Source of the DNA: a virus
Direction: 5' to 3' (one strand)
IMG/VR virus record: IMGVR_UViG_3300034523_000082
Coordinates: 1-21,642 of that record
Length of the DNA: 21,642 bases
The notes beneath the pieces were generated by a model. The model ran no database searches. It saw only the letters and a program-made list of their open reading frames with translations, and was not told where the DNA came from. Below, piece after piece: positions 1-6,615 of this stretch; position 1 is the first letter of the stretch, and every line of letters starts with the position of its first letter. The position numbers and the translations under genes are program-made.

Positions 1-329
1 GGCATGGCCCAGGTCAGGATCGCGCAGTGGCGGAAACGCTCCGGTGCCGGCGAGCGATGAGAGCGGGTGATTTCCTCGATCGCGGCGTGCTTGCGGTCGA
101 CGTGCGTCGAATACTTCGCCACCAAGTGCCGCCAGTGCTCCGAGGTGAGGTTTTTGTGCAGCCGGCTGAACACCATGCAGTCGAAGAGGAAGGCAGCCTC
201 CTTGCCCACGATGGCGCCCTTCTGCTTCGCCGCTTGGACCTTCGGCTCGAAGTCGCAACCGCCCGCGCTGTTGATCGTCTCGGCCGCCAGGGCGCGGACC
301 ACTGCCGATACCACGTTCTGATAGTTCAC
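1..329 (-). CDS. Hypothetical phage protein in the late-regulator position (partial, C-terminus off the window)
   Basis: This is the most downstream visible gene of the leftward operon. It begins with GTG, which overlaps the TGA of the small membrane gene before it as GTGA, behind a G-rich GGGGGTGG Shine-Dalgarno. About 109 residues are visible and the frame is open to the window edge. The start is MNYQNVVSAVVRALAAET, and a later stretch contains HWRHLVAKYSTH. I do not recognise a named domain. In lambda-like phages the gene after ninG is usually the late antiterminator Q or a functional equivalent, so position alone suggests a late regulator. That is inference, not homology. It could equally be an uncharacterised conserved phage protein. 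The reading frame itself is well supported by the operon context. Confidence 0.7.
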   Translation of the reverse strand, partial: MNYQNVVSAVVRALAAETINSAGGCDFEPKVQAAKQKGAIVGKEAAFLFDCMVFSRLHKNLTSEHWRHLVAKYSTHVDRKHAAIEEITRSHRSPAPERFRHCAILTWAM

Positions 330-472
330 TGTCCACCCCCTGCCCGCTTGGCCTTTCTCAAAATGAATTCTTCGTAGCTGCGCTTGCGTCGAACCGCGCC
401 CGCCCAGGACAGCGACAAGCCGCCCACCACCATGAGGGTGGCCAAAATCAGGAATCCCCATGCTGGTGTCAT
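326..472 (-). CDS. Small single-pass membrane protein (48 aa)
   Basis: This short gene lies between ninG and the last gene of the leftward operon. Its ATG overlaps the ninG stop (ATGA) and its TGA overlaps the next GTG (GTGA), so it fits the coupled pattern exactly. The product is 48 residues: a hydrophobic segment at residues 5-25 (WGFLILATLMVVGGLSLSWA) followed by a basic tail rich in Arg and Lys. This predicts one transmembrane helix with the tail in the cytoplasm. No family is recognisable. The coupling on both sides is the main reason to believe it is translated. Lysis or regulatory roles are possible but not supported by any motif. Confidence 0.6.
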   Translation of the reverse strand: MTPAWGFLILATLMVVGGLSLSWAGAVRRKRSYEEFILRKAKRAGGGQ

Positions 473-1074
473 GCTGCCGCCCTCCTCAGGTCTTTGAGCT
501 TCTGCCTGTACAGAGCCTTGATGGCCTGCAGGTCCTCGATGGTCAGGCGCTGGGGCTTATGAGGCCCTTCGAGCCATTCAACCTGGTCGGCGCCGATGCG
601 CTTCACGAGACGGATTCGGTACTCGACCGCGTTACCCGACAGGTTGCGGTTGCACTTCACGCACTGGCGGTGGACGTTCAGCGGCTCGAACCGCAGCTCC
701 GGGCAGGCGCCCACTGACCGGTAATGGCCGGCGTCCCAGCGGCTGCCGGTGATGAGGTCGTGGTCGCTCGGCAACGAGTCGCAGCTGATACACGGCAGGC
801 CGGCGTCACGCTCACGGATGTAGGCGTTGAACGCGGTCTGCGCCTCGGCCATGTGCTCGCGGCGGGTCTTCAGCTTCTCCCGCCGCTCCTGCAGGTCCTG
901 CCGGGCCTGCTTGGTGATGGCCTTGGCCGCGATCTTCTGCAGCTTCGGATCTTTGGCCATGGCCTTGGCACAGGCGATGCTGCACACCTTCTGCGTGGTC
1001 ATGGTCGGCTTGAAGGGCTTGCCGCAACCTGGCGCCTTGCACTTCTTCGGCTTGATCTCCTTGATCCCAGTCAT
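469..1074 (-). CDS. ninG: NinG/Rap family recombination protein
   Basis: The 201-residue product matches the lambda NinG (Rap) family in length and layout. An N-terminal zinc-finger-like block has Cys pairs at CKAPGC and CSIAC. A basic coiled region follows at about residues 45-90. The C-terminal half has a CISC pair, then DAGHYRSVGA, LRFEPLNVHRQC and VKCN, an HNH-like metal-binding core. Rap in lambda is a structure-specific nuclease that promotes RecA- or Red-dependent recombination at branched DNA. Here the gene is coupled to the preceding gene by a one-base TGATG overlap and sits downstream of ninB, as in other lambdoid nin regions. The family call is firm. Nuclease activity is inferred from the family. 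Confidence 0.9.
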   Translation of the reverse strand: MTGIKEIKPKKCKAPGCGKPFKPTMTTQKVCSIACAKAMAKDPKLQKIAAKAITKQARQDLQERREKLKTRREHMAEAQTAFNAYIRERDAGLPCISCDSLPSDHDLITGSRWDAGHYRSVGACPELRFEPLNVHRQCVKCNRNLSGNAVEYRIRLVKRIGADQVEWLEGPHKPQRLTIEDLQAIKALYRQKLKDLRRAAA

Positions 1075-1322
1075 CAGCGATCCTCCCGTTTCTGCCGCTG
1101 GTAGAAGCTCGTGACTACCTCGGCCAGGAACCGGCAGCCCATCTCACTAAGCCCGCTGGCAAAGTCCGCCGCGGCACCGGCACGCCCGGCGTACTCTTGA
1201 TCCAGTCGCTGAGCCACTGCAGAACAGAACGAGCCAATATCCTCGGCGTCCATCTCTTTCACGACCTTCTCGGCCGAGAGGAACACTGTGGTTTGCGTTG
1301 TGATTCCAAGTCCGTCGCTCAT
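1074..1322 (-). CDS. Hypothetical phage protein between ninB and ninG (82 aa)
   Basis: An 82-residue, mainly helical, acidic to neutral protein with no recognisable domain. It is translated from an ATG that overlaps the ninB stop as ATGA, and it ends in TGATG with the ninG start, so it is coupled on both sides. The sequence contains RLDQEYAGRAGAAADFASG and ends QRQKREDR. There is no signal peptide or membrane segment. In lambdoid phages the nin region holds several small accessory genes of unknown or regulatory function and this occupies such a slot. Nothing in the sequence supports a more specific role. Confidence 0.75.
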   Translation of the reverse strand: MSDGLGITTQTTVFLSAEKVVKEMDAEDIGSFCSAVAQRLDQEYAGRAGAAADFASGLSEMGCRFLAEVVTSFYQRQKREDR

Positions 1323-1789
1323 GCCGCCTCCTCGCTCAGCAGATCACTGAACACCACGCCCTGCGGCGCGAACTCGGCCACGATGCGGTCGGTGTACTGG
1401 CAGCCCTGCGCCCGGTCGAACAGCCGGGTCACCGGGAAGCCGTCCGGCCCGAACATCGCGCACGGCCCCATCAGACGAAGCTTCACCTCATACGGCAGGT
1501 GGATGAACGACTCCGCCCAACCGGTGCGGAACTCATCGCAGCCAGCGCGCATGATCGGAACGCCGAAGTGCAGCTTGCAGTACCGGCGCACATCCTCGAT
1601 GTCGCCCATCTCGGTGCTCTTGGCGATGCGGTCGTACATCGCAAACCACAGGGCGTTCTGGTCCAGGGTGCGGTCCTTGCCCGCGCGCATGGTGACCACA
1701 ACGAACTTCTTGTCGCGGAACATACGGGTGAGCATGGTCACAGCCTGGGAGAGCTTGGCCTGGCTGTTGACGCTGATTTTCTCGGTCAT
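1319..1789 (-). CDS. ninB: NinB family recombination protein
   Basis: The product is 156 residues when started at MTEKISVNSQ, close to the usual NinB length. The ATG at 1789 overlaps the stop of the upstream membrane gene (ATGA), which decides the start over longer in-frame extensions. Family features visible are the central KDRTLDQNALWFAMYDRIA segment, where a basic residue and DQNALW are conserved, and the FGVPIMRA and FLRAD-like downstream helices. NinB (Orf in lambda) binds single-stranded DNA, interacts with SSB and can replace RecFOR functions in Red recombination. The neighbouring ninG supports the assignment as a nin region. Confidence in the family is high, and the biochemical role is taken from the lambda homologue. 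Confidence 0.9.
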   Translation of the reverse strand: MTEKISVNSQAKLSQAVTMLTRMFRDKKFVVVTMRAGKDRTLDQNALWFAMYDRIAKSTEMGDIEDVRRYCKLHFGVPIMRAGCDEFRTGWAESFIHLPYEVKLRLMGPCAMFGPDGFPVTRLFDRAQGCQYTDRIVAEFAPQGVVFSDLLSEEAA

Positions 1790-2007
1790 GGCCGCCCCCC
1801 CGCCTTCTTGCTCACCTTCCCTTCGGCTTCCAGCTGACGCATGGTCTTGCGCAGCGTGTTCAGGTCGTAGGCGCGCATCATGGCCTTGATCCACTTGTTC
1901 ATGATCGTGACGCAGGCGTAGGACAGGGCGAAGAGCACCAGGGCGACCAAGGCAGTTCCGGCGCACGCCATGACCGCGTAACCGAGCCACATGGCAAGAT
2001 CATTCAT
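1786..2007 (-). CDS. Small membrane protein (73 aa)
   Basis: This 73-residue protein begins at an ATG overlapping the upstream stop (ATGA) and ends in an ATGA overlap with ninB. Residues 5-37 form a strongly hydrophobic segment (GYAVMACAGTALVALVLFAL and beyond), giving one transmembrane helix. A basic amphipathic tail follows, with NKWIKAMMRAYDLNTLRKTM and a KKAGGRP end. No family is recognised. The tail looks cytoplasmic by the positive-inside rule. The longer in-frame start upstream would run into the neighbouring gene and lacks the coupling signal, so I used the short form. Confidence 0.65.
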   Translation of the reverse strand: MNDLAMWLGYAVMACAGTALVALVLFALSYACVTIMNKWIKAMMRAYDLNTLRKTMRQLEAEGKVSKKAGGRP

Positions 2008-2306
2008 GGCGCCACCTTCAGGCCATGGACCTCGATGGCTTCGCGCGCTTCTGCACGGGCCTTTTCGTGGCCGAAGATCACGTCGGGCTGAAACATTTCT
2101 GGATTGAGTTTTGGCAGCTCCACCACCACGGCCTCGCGGGAGGCCTGCCAGGCCCACCACGCGCACAGGGTTTCCAGCGCCACGTAGTCGCCGGCGGCGC
2201 GACTGGTGCCGTTAGCGAAGCGCAGTGCCTGCTGGGTACGGGCAAGAGACAAGCCTTGGCTTTTTGCTGCGGCCTCGAACTGCTCGCGCATCTTGTTGCT
2301 GTCCAT
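2004..2306 (-). CDS. Hypothetical phage protein (100 aa)
   Basis: A 100-residue soluble protein starting MDSNKMREQFEAAAKSQG. The middle contains a Trp-rich helix (CAWWAWQASREAVVVELP). This general form, with MR.QFEA.. at the start and a W.AWQASR motif, recurs in small early proteins of temperate phages, but no biochemical function is known to me. It is coupled to the gene before it by TGATG and to the gene after it by ATGA. There are no metal-binding, membrane or nuclease signatures. Confidence 0.75.
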   Translation of the reverse strand: MDSNKMREQFEAAAKSQGLSLARTQQALRFANGTSRAAGDYVALETLCAWWAWQASREAVVVELPKLNPEMFQPDVIFGHEKARAEAREAIEVHGLKVAP

Positions 2307-2575
2307 CAGTGCTTCTCCTCGGCCAGAAAGTCCGATACCGATTTCCCGGTGGCGATGTGCTCAAGGTTTCCTTGGTCGTTCGTGCGGAACTCGCCTTTTG
2401 GCAGATAGAGCCGATCGAAATACCCATGCCATGCATGGATGCGTGGATCGCACGCTGAGCACAGCATCCAAGGCTGGCTTGGCAGTCCGCGCCATTGCCC
2501 TTCCATGCGGACCCAGAAATTGCTGGTGGCTGTGTTCTCTCGGCAGCCGCATTCGTAACACTGGAATAGGCTCAC
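2306..2575 (-). CDS. Small zinc-binding-type hypothetical protein (89 aa)
   Basis: Started at the GTG that overlaps the P-like gene stop as GTGA, the product is 89 residues. An upstream in-frame ATG exists but would add about 22 residues lying inside the P-like gene and lacks a ribosome binding site. The N-terminus has CYECGC and a second pair, CSAC, about 30 residues later, a likely four-Cys zinc site. The C-terminal part contains WHGYFDRLYLPKGEF and GNLEHIATGKSV. No named family is recognised. In the operon it lies between replication and nin genes, so a DNA- or replication-linked accessory role is possible but unproven. Confidence 0.7.
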   Translation of the reverse strand: MSLFQCYECGCRENTATSNFWVRMEGQWRGLPSQPWMLCSACDPRIHAWHGYFDRLYLPKGEFRTNDQGNLEHIATGKSVSDFLAEEKH

Positions 2576-3333
2576 ACCCCCTCCCCGGCCGGCTGCCCGG
2601 CGCGCTTGATGTTCAACTTGGCCAGCAGGTGTGCACGGCACGCGGCGGCGCTGGTTGGGATCTGCTGGATCTCCAGCAGGCGGGCCTGCTTCTGGTTGGC
2701 GTACTCGTCGGCCAGCTGTGCGGCGCTCTTCTGGCTGTCGTGGCCGATGCCGGTGGCGATGTCGCCCAGTGGCTCGCCGGCGACCAGCATGCGAATGGTG
2801 ATGTCGTAGGCCCGGGCGAATACCTTCTCTGCCCGCTCCACCTCCATCGACCCCAGGTTCTGCGCCTCACACTGCAGGGCCGCGTGGCGCACCGCTGCGT
2901 GCGACCAGGTGCGGGAACCTGCCCTGCTGGGGTGGAAGTTCTCCAGCGCCTCTGCCAGGGCCCGCGCAAGCGGCGGAATGCCCATCTCTTCCGGCGTCGG
3001 CTGGCACAGCTTGATGAACTTGCCGCTGCTCGGGGCGAAGTCGGTACCCAGCACCCGGCACTTCTGGATGCCGAAGCGGATCTGCTCGAGCGTGTTGATG
3101 CCGGCCGCGACGAAGGACTTGATCCAGCTGCGCTTGGCGGCCTTCAGCGCCTCGTCATCCGGCCAGGCCTGCTTCCACGCAGGGAAGATGGCCTGCAGCT
3201 CCTTGAACAGGGCGTTGACCACTTCAGTGGTGCCTGGGTCCAGCTGCTTGGCCGGGGCCTGCGCCTCGGCGGGCAGGTTGCGTGCCGCGGCCATGATCTG
3301 CGTAACGCTGCGCAGTTTCGGTTGTGCGGTCAT
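2572..3333 (-). CDS. Lambda P-like replication protein
   Basis: A 253-residue protein of the phage replication P family. In lambda, P recruits the host replicative helicase DnaB to the O-bound origin. The diagnostic segment is at about residues 40-125: ELQAIFPAWKQAW, then LKAAKRSWIKSFVAAG, LEQIRFGIQKCR and APSSGKFIKLCQPTPEEMGIP. The C-terminal half is helical and more variable. The gene follows the O-like initiator with an ATGA overlap, the standard O-P order. The start is fixed by that overlap, with a G-rich ribosome binding site just upstream. The family assignment is strong. Direct helicase loading is inferred from lambda. Confidence 0.88.
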   Translation of the reverse strand: MTAQPKLRSVTQIMAAARNLPAEAQAPAKQLDPGTTEVVNALFKELQAIFPAWKQAWPDDEALKAAKRSWIKSFVAAGINTLEQIRFGIQKCRVLGTDFAPSSGKFIKLCQPTPEEMGIPPLARALAEALENFHPSRAGSRTWSHAAVRHAALQCEAQNLGSMEVERAEKVFARAYDITIRMLVAGEPLGDIATGIGHDSQKSAAQLADEYANQKQARLLEIQQIPTSAAACRAHLLAKLNIKRAGQPAGEGV

Positions 3334-4106
3334 AAGCCCCCCAGGTCATCAGCCCAGCTGGTGTCGTTGAAGTCGGGACCGCTGGCCGGGCGGCGGGATG
3401 CGAACGGGGCGGCGCCTGCCGGCTGGGGCAGTTCGTCTTCCCAGCGCTTGCCGTTCAGCCAGGTGGATGCGTGCGGGATGAACTGGCCGCCGTCCTTGGT
3501 CCAGTCGGTCGATACGGTCCAAGCAGCCAGTGCCTTGGCCATCAGGTCGAACAGGTCAGCGGTGACCTTGATCTTCTTCCAGACCTTCTCTGCGCCGGCC
3601 TTGCCGACCTTGCGCGGATACAGAGCCCAGAAACGATCAAATGCGACCAACTCGGGAGCGTCAGCGGACGATGGGTTTGTATCTATTGATTGAGTAATAG
3701 AATCCTTTATTAAGTAGCTGTCGGTTTGCCCACAGTTCGGTAAACCCACACTTCGGTTAACCGAATATTCGGAAACCTGTAGGTTCGGTTCGTAGTGGAC
3801 GATGACGCGGCGGCCGAGCACCTTGCCGGTACCTTCCTCTCGCACAACCTCATGGCTGACCAACCCCAAATCCTTGAGGCAGGCCATCGCCCTGGAGTAG
3901 CGCTCACGACCGATCGAGAACCTGTCTTGCAGGTGAGAGCCAATGACTTTCCAGTCGCTGGAGCGCGTCTGCAGGTAGGTCCAGATGGCCAGGGCATCGG
4001 GATTGATGATCATGGCCACCACATCATTGCTCAGCGAGCTGTATGGGGCCTGCTTGGCATGGAAGGTGGTTGCCGTGGCCTTCTCCACGTTCACGGGCTT
4101 GGTCAT
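3330..4106 (-). CDS. O-like replication initiator with internal origin
   Basis: A 258-residue phage replication protein. Residues 20-115 look like a winged helix-turn-helix: an AIWTYLQTRSSDW helix, then IGRERYSRAMACLKDLGLV, as in lambda O and DnaD-type initiators. The C-terminal third has FDRFWALYPRKVGKAGAEKV and FIPHASTWLNGKRWEDE, a segment shared by many phage initiators and DnaD-like proteins that probably contacts the P/helicase partner. The region between the two domains (about residues 103-150) is encoded by five 16-bp iterons followed by an AT-rich stretch, so the gene probably carries its own origin as lambda O does. It is coupled to the HNH gene upstream and the P gene downstream by ATGA overlaps. 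Confidence 0.85.
   Translation of the reverse strand: MTKPVNVEKATATTFHAKQAPYSSLSNDVVAMIINPDALAIWTYLQTRSSDWKVIGSHLQDRFSIGRERYSRAMACLKDLGLVSHEVVREEGTGKVLGRRVIVHYEPNLQVSEYSVNRSVGLPNCGQTDSYLIKDSITQSIDTNPSSADAPELVAFDRFWALYPRKVGKAGAEKVWKKIKVTADLFDLMAKALAAWTVSTDWTKDGGQFIPHASTWLNGKRWEDELPQPAGAAPFASRRPASGPDFNDTSWADDLGGL
3676..3799 (-). other. Probable phage replication origin: five 16-bp iterons plus AT-rich stretch
   Basis: On the plus strand a TCGG core recurs at exactly 3721, 3737, 3753, 3769 and 3785, a strict 16-bp period. The consensus unit is roughly TTCGGTtaaCCcacag. The middle units are the most alike, and the outermost two are less conserved. Because 16 is not a multiple of three, the encoded protein does not repeat, so the periodicity must be selected at DNA level. 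Immediately beside it (3676-3719) lies the most AT-rich stretch of the gene. Iterons next to an AT-rich unwinding region inside the initiator gene is the lambda ori layout. Function as an origin is inferred from that layout. Confidence 0.75.
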
Positions 4107-4456
4107 GGCAGCACCTCGAAGTGGAATCTGTGCTCCTTGTCGAAGCCCAGGACCGGGAAAGCACCGGCCTCCTTCAGGTACATCAGCTGGGAATGGCCGA
4201 AAATCGCCACGCCAGTGACTTTCTTGGCGGTTAGGTACATGCGGTAGTGCTCGAGCGTCTTCGTTCCCTTGGAAGCGTTGCAGGAGTGACAGGACGGCAT
4301 GAGGTTGCCGAGGTCGTTCGAGCCTCCCAAGGACTTAGGGAAAACGTGGTCGATGTGGAAATCTTCTTCGCACAGGTTGTCGCCGCAATACGCGCAATGC
4401 CCGTTGGTTTTGGCGTACACCTTGACGCGCTTGAATGGAGAGATGGATTTGCTCAT
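4103..4456 (-). CDS. HNH endonuclease
   Basis: A 117-residue protein with a complete HNH motif: CAYC at residues 21-24, HIDH at 34-37, an Asn in LGNLMP at 51, and CHSC at 56-59 followed by NASKG. The two Cys pairs form the structural zinc site and His/Asp/Asn the catalytic ββα-metal core. The start ATG at 4456 overlaps the Ea22-like stop (ATGA) and has AAGGAG upstream, so longer extensions were rejected. It sits inside the replication operon ahead of the O-like gene. Possible roles are a homing-type insertion, a host-DNA nuclease or a recombination nuclease. It is not beside terminase genes, so a packaging role is unlikely. Confidence 0.85.
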   Translation of the reverse strand: MSKSISPFKRVKVYAKTNGHCAYCGDNLCEEDFHIDHVFPKSLGGSNDLGNLMPSCHSCNASKGTKTLEHYRMYLTAKKVTGVAIFGHSQLMYLKEAGAFPVLGFDKEHRFHFEVLP

Positions 4457-4953
4457 TGGCCTCGCTCCTTGGCCAAGGCGGCGTCGATGAACGCATCCAT
4501 GCGCGCAGGTGCCATGCCTGGGATATCCCTTGTGTCGCAATACCCTGCGCCATCTCTCAGCCAACGGTACCGCTCGGCATCCTTGCGCAGCGCTTCGTTC
4601 TCGTCAGAGATGCCGCGCTTGATGCGACGCTCAGCCTCAACGGTAAGCCTCCACGCCTCGTTATCGGTTTTGAGCTGATCTCGCTCAATGCGGAGCGCGC
4701 GGGCCTTTCGGAACTGCTCGCTATAGAGCAACTGAATGCGCTCGATCTCTGCCCAGTCCGACTCCACGCCAGCCTTGAGCCGCTCGATCTCGGCCAGCAG
4801 GGCCAGGATCGTGGCCGGCCCTGCAGCGCCAATAAAATCGCGCTCTGCATCACCAGTAACACGGGATAGTCCGAATGACTGCGGGCTGTACCAGTCTGGA
4901 ACTTTGCTCGCAGCCTCGGCCATCGCCTTGAGTTGTGCCTTGTCGATGCTCAT
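4453..4953 (-). CDS. Ead/Ea22-like phage protein
   Basis: A 166-residue protein with the typical layout of Ea22-type accessory proteins. The N-terminal block has LKAMAEAAS, DW and AERDFIGAAGPATILALLAEIERL, a long coiled coil covers residues 60-125, and the C-terminal block has ERYRWLRDGAG and DAFIDAALAKERG. These proteins are common in early operons of lambdoid phages and vary by mosaic exchange. Ea22 of lambda affects the balance between lysis and lysogeny, but no molecular mechanism is established. It is coupled to rha upstream and the HNH gene downstream by ATGA overlaps. Confidence 0.8.
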   Translation of the reverse strand: MSIDKAQLKAMAEAASKVPDWYSPQSFGLSRVTGDAERDFIGAAGPATILALLAEIERLKAGVESDWAEIERIQLLYSEQFRKARALRIERDQLKTDNEAWRLTVEAERRIKRGISDENEALRKDAERYRWLRDGAGYCDTRDIPGMAPARMDAFIDAALAKERGQ

Positions 4954-5798
4954 GCTGCACCCCGCACAGCCTTGTCGTGGGTGTGCAGCCCGTCCCAGTT
5001 CTTCTTCATGGGCAGCTCGCCGGCCAGGTACAGCTCGTACAGGCGCACGGCGCCCTTGCGCAGAAGAATTGGCGTGTAGCTGATGAACGCCTCTTTCCCG
5101 TGCGGGGTGATCTCCTGCTGGTGTTCGGTCATGTACTTGTCGCGGGCGTAGGCGGCGACGCGGTACCGGGTACCGGACTTGCTCTCGTTGTAGAGCCAGC
5201 TGCGGCCTTCGAGGAAGTGGCCGACCTGCATCACGTTGACCCCATTCAGGCCCTTGCAGAACTGAACATGGCTCATGCCTTCCTTGAACAGGTTCTCCAG
5301 ATGGTCGATCTTCTTGGCCTGGGCCTCGACCTGGACAGTGAGCAGGACGCGGGCTTTCTCCGACTCCAGGGCCATCTGGAGGATTTCCAGCTTGCTCAGG
5401 TCGGTGGGCGCAGGCGGCGCTGCCTTCGCGAGGCGCCAGAATTCCTTGACCAAGCGTTTTTTGAACTCACGGACGATGGCCGTGTTGCGCATGTAGGTCA
5501 GCAGCAAGGTCGCCTGCTGCTCGTTCATCAGCGCAATCTCGCGGGACTGCATACCGCCTGCGGTCTCGAAGGGTTCGATTTGGAATCGCACCCCTCCAAA
5601 CTCGCTGAAGTCGGCCTGGTACTTGCGAACCAAGGCAATCACGCTGGCGTGCTCGTTGCCGGTTTCGTGAGCGATGGTGCCGGTGGTGGTCACCGCCTCA
5701 CCGTCGACGATGGCCACAATTGGAGTTCGCGCCACGAAATCGTGGTTCGCATTTTGTGGCGCGAGGGCCACGGTATTGATTTGGCTACCAAGGTGCAT
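4950..5798 (-). CDS. rha: Rha family regulator with C-terminal antirepressor (ANT/KilAC-like) domain
   Basis: The product is 282 residues from the ATG at 5798, which has GAGG nine bases upstream. An in-frame ATG 39 bases earlier lacks a good ribosome binding site and abuts the hairpin at 5839-5864. The N-terminal half has the Rha pattern: an IVDGEAVTTTG start, HASVIALVRKY, EFGGVRF, then REIALMNEQQATLLLTYMRN and a VKEFWRL helix. The C-terminal half, with EGMSHVQFCKGLNGVNVMQV, SRYR-like KSGTRYRVAAYARDKY and a TPILLRKGAVRLYEL end, resembles antirepressor C-terminal DNA-binding domains. Such proteins interfere with repressors or regulate host lysogeny. It heads the coupled thirteen-gene run, so it may control expression of that run. 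Confidence 0.85.
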   Translation of the reverse strand: MHLGSQINTVALAPQNANHDFVARTPIVAIVDGEAVTTTGTIAHETGNEHASVIALVRKYQADFSEFGGVRFQIEPFETAGGMQSREIALMNEQQATLLLTYMRNTAIVREFKKRLVKEFWRLAKAAPPAPTDLSKLEILQMALESEKARVLLTVQVEAQAKKIDHLENLFKEGMSHVQFCKGLNGVNVMQVGHFLEGRSWLYNESKSGTRYRVAAYARDKYMTEHQQEITPHGKEAFISYTPILLRKGAVRLYELYLAGELPMKKNWDGLHTHDKAVRGAA

Positions 5799-5838
5799 AT
5801 ATGATTGCCTCGCACATGTGTTACGAATGCAGTACAAG

Positions 5839-5864
5839 AAACCGGGCGGCCACCCGGTTTTTTT
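5839..5864. terminator. Terminator-like hairpin between small leftward genes and rha
   Basis: An inverted repeat AAACCGGG / CCCGGTTT (5839-5846 and 5853-5860) with a six-base loop is followed on the plus strand by a seven-T run ending at 5864. Read leftward the stem is followed by TTTCTTG, a weaker U-tract. It stands between the third leftward gene and rha, so in the leftward direction it would act as an attenuator. The stronger T-run faces right, where no gene points toward it in this window. Confidence 0.6.
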
Positions 5865-5875
5865 GCGCCTGCGGT

Positions 5876-6082
5876 TTAGGTGTCACTTTTGAGGCCCTCT
5901 TTAGGGGCCAATTGGTACAGCTTCGCTTTGGGCCTACCGACCATCGCCGGCCCTCCCATTGCCAGGAACTCGATGGCAATCGCCTCAAGTGCCTGATCAA
6001 TGCTCAAGCCCTTCTTCAAGGCGAAAGCACTGATCCTTCTCTTTGCACCATCACTCAGGTGCTCGTAGTCGATTTCGGGCAC
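5876..6082 (-). CDS. Small hypothetical early protein (68 aa)
   Basis: A 68-residue protein starting at GTG (6082) with an excellent GGAGGT four bases upstream. No ATG gives a comparable start. The N-terminal 45 residues include DGAKRRISAFALKKGLS followed by an amphipathic helix with EAIAIEFLAMG, a strand-helix-helix rhythm that could be a small DNA-binding or RHH-like fold. The remainder (GRPKAKLYQL) is basic. No family is firmly recognised. It is the third gene after the leftward promoter, where small regulators such as CII-like or RHH proteins are common, but no HTH consensus is clear enough to assign that. Confidence 0.65.
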   Translation of the reverse strand: MPEIDYEHLSDGAKRRISAFALKKGLSIDQALEAIAIEFLAMGGPAMVGRPKAKLYQLAPKEGLKSDT

Positions 6083-6100
6083 GTGACCTCCATAGGGCCC

Positions 6101-6301
6101 CTAGGCCGCGCTAGACTGCTTGTCGTCCTTGCTCAGCGCTTCAATCGCACCGTTTTCCACGGCCCACTCGATCATTTCGTAGAGGTAGGTCGCGTGCTGC
6201 ATCTCTGCGCGCTCTGCTGCCCTGGCCAGGATGCGGTCCAGGGTTTTGTTGAAACGGACCTTCCGAGGCGTATCACGCTTGTGGGATTGGTCTGCGTACA
6301 T
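6101..6301 (-). CDS. Arc-type ribbon-helix-helix protein (66 aa)
   Basis: The 66-residue product has a ribbon-helix-helix pattern. A basic N-terminus leads to a β-strand (RKVRFNKTLD), then helix A (RILARAAERAEM) and helix B after HATYLYEMIEWAVENG. This is the size and spacing of Arc/MetJ-type repressors, which bind DNA as dimers through the strand. The start has AAGGAG ten bases upstream. It lies second in the leftward transcript after the Cro-like gene and so is a candidate second-layer regulator. The fold is judged by eye and the DNA target is unknown. Confidence 0.7.
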   Translation of the reverse strand: MYADQSHKRDTPRKVRFNKTLDRILARAAERAEMQHATYLYEMIEWAVENGAIEALSKDDKQSSAA

Positions 6302-6331
6302 GCGGGTACTGCTCCTTGCGGTTGAAATGGG

Positions 6332-6571
6332 TTAGGCGGCGGACTTGGTTGGCGCGGTGACAGCTAGAAGGCGCTGAGCCTTGAACGGCTTGCCATTGGC
6401 CTTGGCCAGGACTGCGATCTTTTCCGCGTAGCTGGTCTCGCCGGTGTATTCGGTGCGCGGGAGGCAGCCAGCGGTGAGCCACTTGTAGACGGCGCGCGGC
6501 GTTTTCCCGCAAGCGAGCGCAACGGCAGTTACGCCGCCTGCGTCATCGATTGCCTTCTTGAGCTCCTGCAT
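6332..6571 (-). CDS. Cro-like (YdaS-type) regulator
   Basis: The first leftward gene, divergent from the repressor gene and separated from it only by the operator region. The 79-residue product is a Cro/YdaS-type helix-turn-helix: LKKAIDDAGGVTAVALACGK, then TPRAVYKWLTAG as the recognition helix, followed by TSYAEKIAVLA. This is the usual form of short Cro proteins of GC-rich phages, which turn off the repressor during lytic growth. GGAGG lies just before the ATG. Its promoter is covered by the two sites described at 6592-6628. The role is inferred from position and fold. Confidence 0.8.
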   Translation of the reverse strand: MQELKKAIDDAGGVTAVALACGKTPRAVYKWLTAGCLPRTEYTGETSYAEKIAVLAKANGKPFKAQRLLAVTAPTKSAA

Positions 6572-6586
6572 GGGGCCTCCAAACGA

Positions 6587-6615
6587 AATATGAACTGTCA
6601 GTACATATTATGTCG
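6587..6615 (-). promoter_or_regulatory. Leftward early promoter (PL-type)
   Basis: On the minus strand a CATATT -10 box (6592-6587) is placed relative to the two operator sites exactly as the CATATT of the rightward promoter is. The -35 region falls at 6615-6610 (CGACAT, a weak match, with CCGACA one register off). The predicted start near 6580 would leave a leader of about ten bases containing GGAGG before the Cro-like ATG. The call rests mainly on the shared geometry with the better rightward promoter. Confidence 0.6.

Noticed and set aside
2206-3693. A 495-codon open frame on the plus strand
   Set aside because: It lies opposite the P-like and neighbouring genes, has no ribosome binding site or domain, and arises from GC-rich codon bias in the real minus-strand genes.
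3720-3799. CRISPR-like array in the O gene
   Set aside because: The units are only 16 bp, contiguous, with no spacers; they fit replication iterons.
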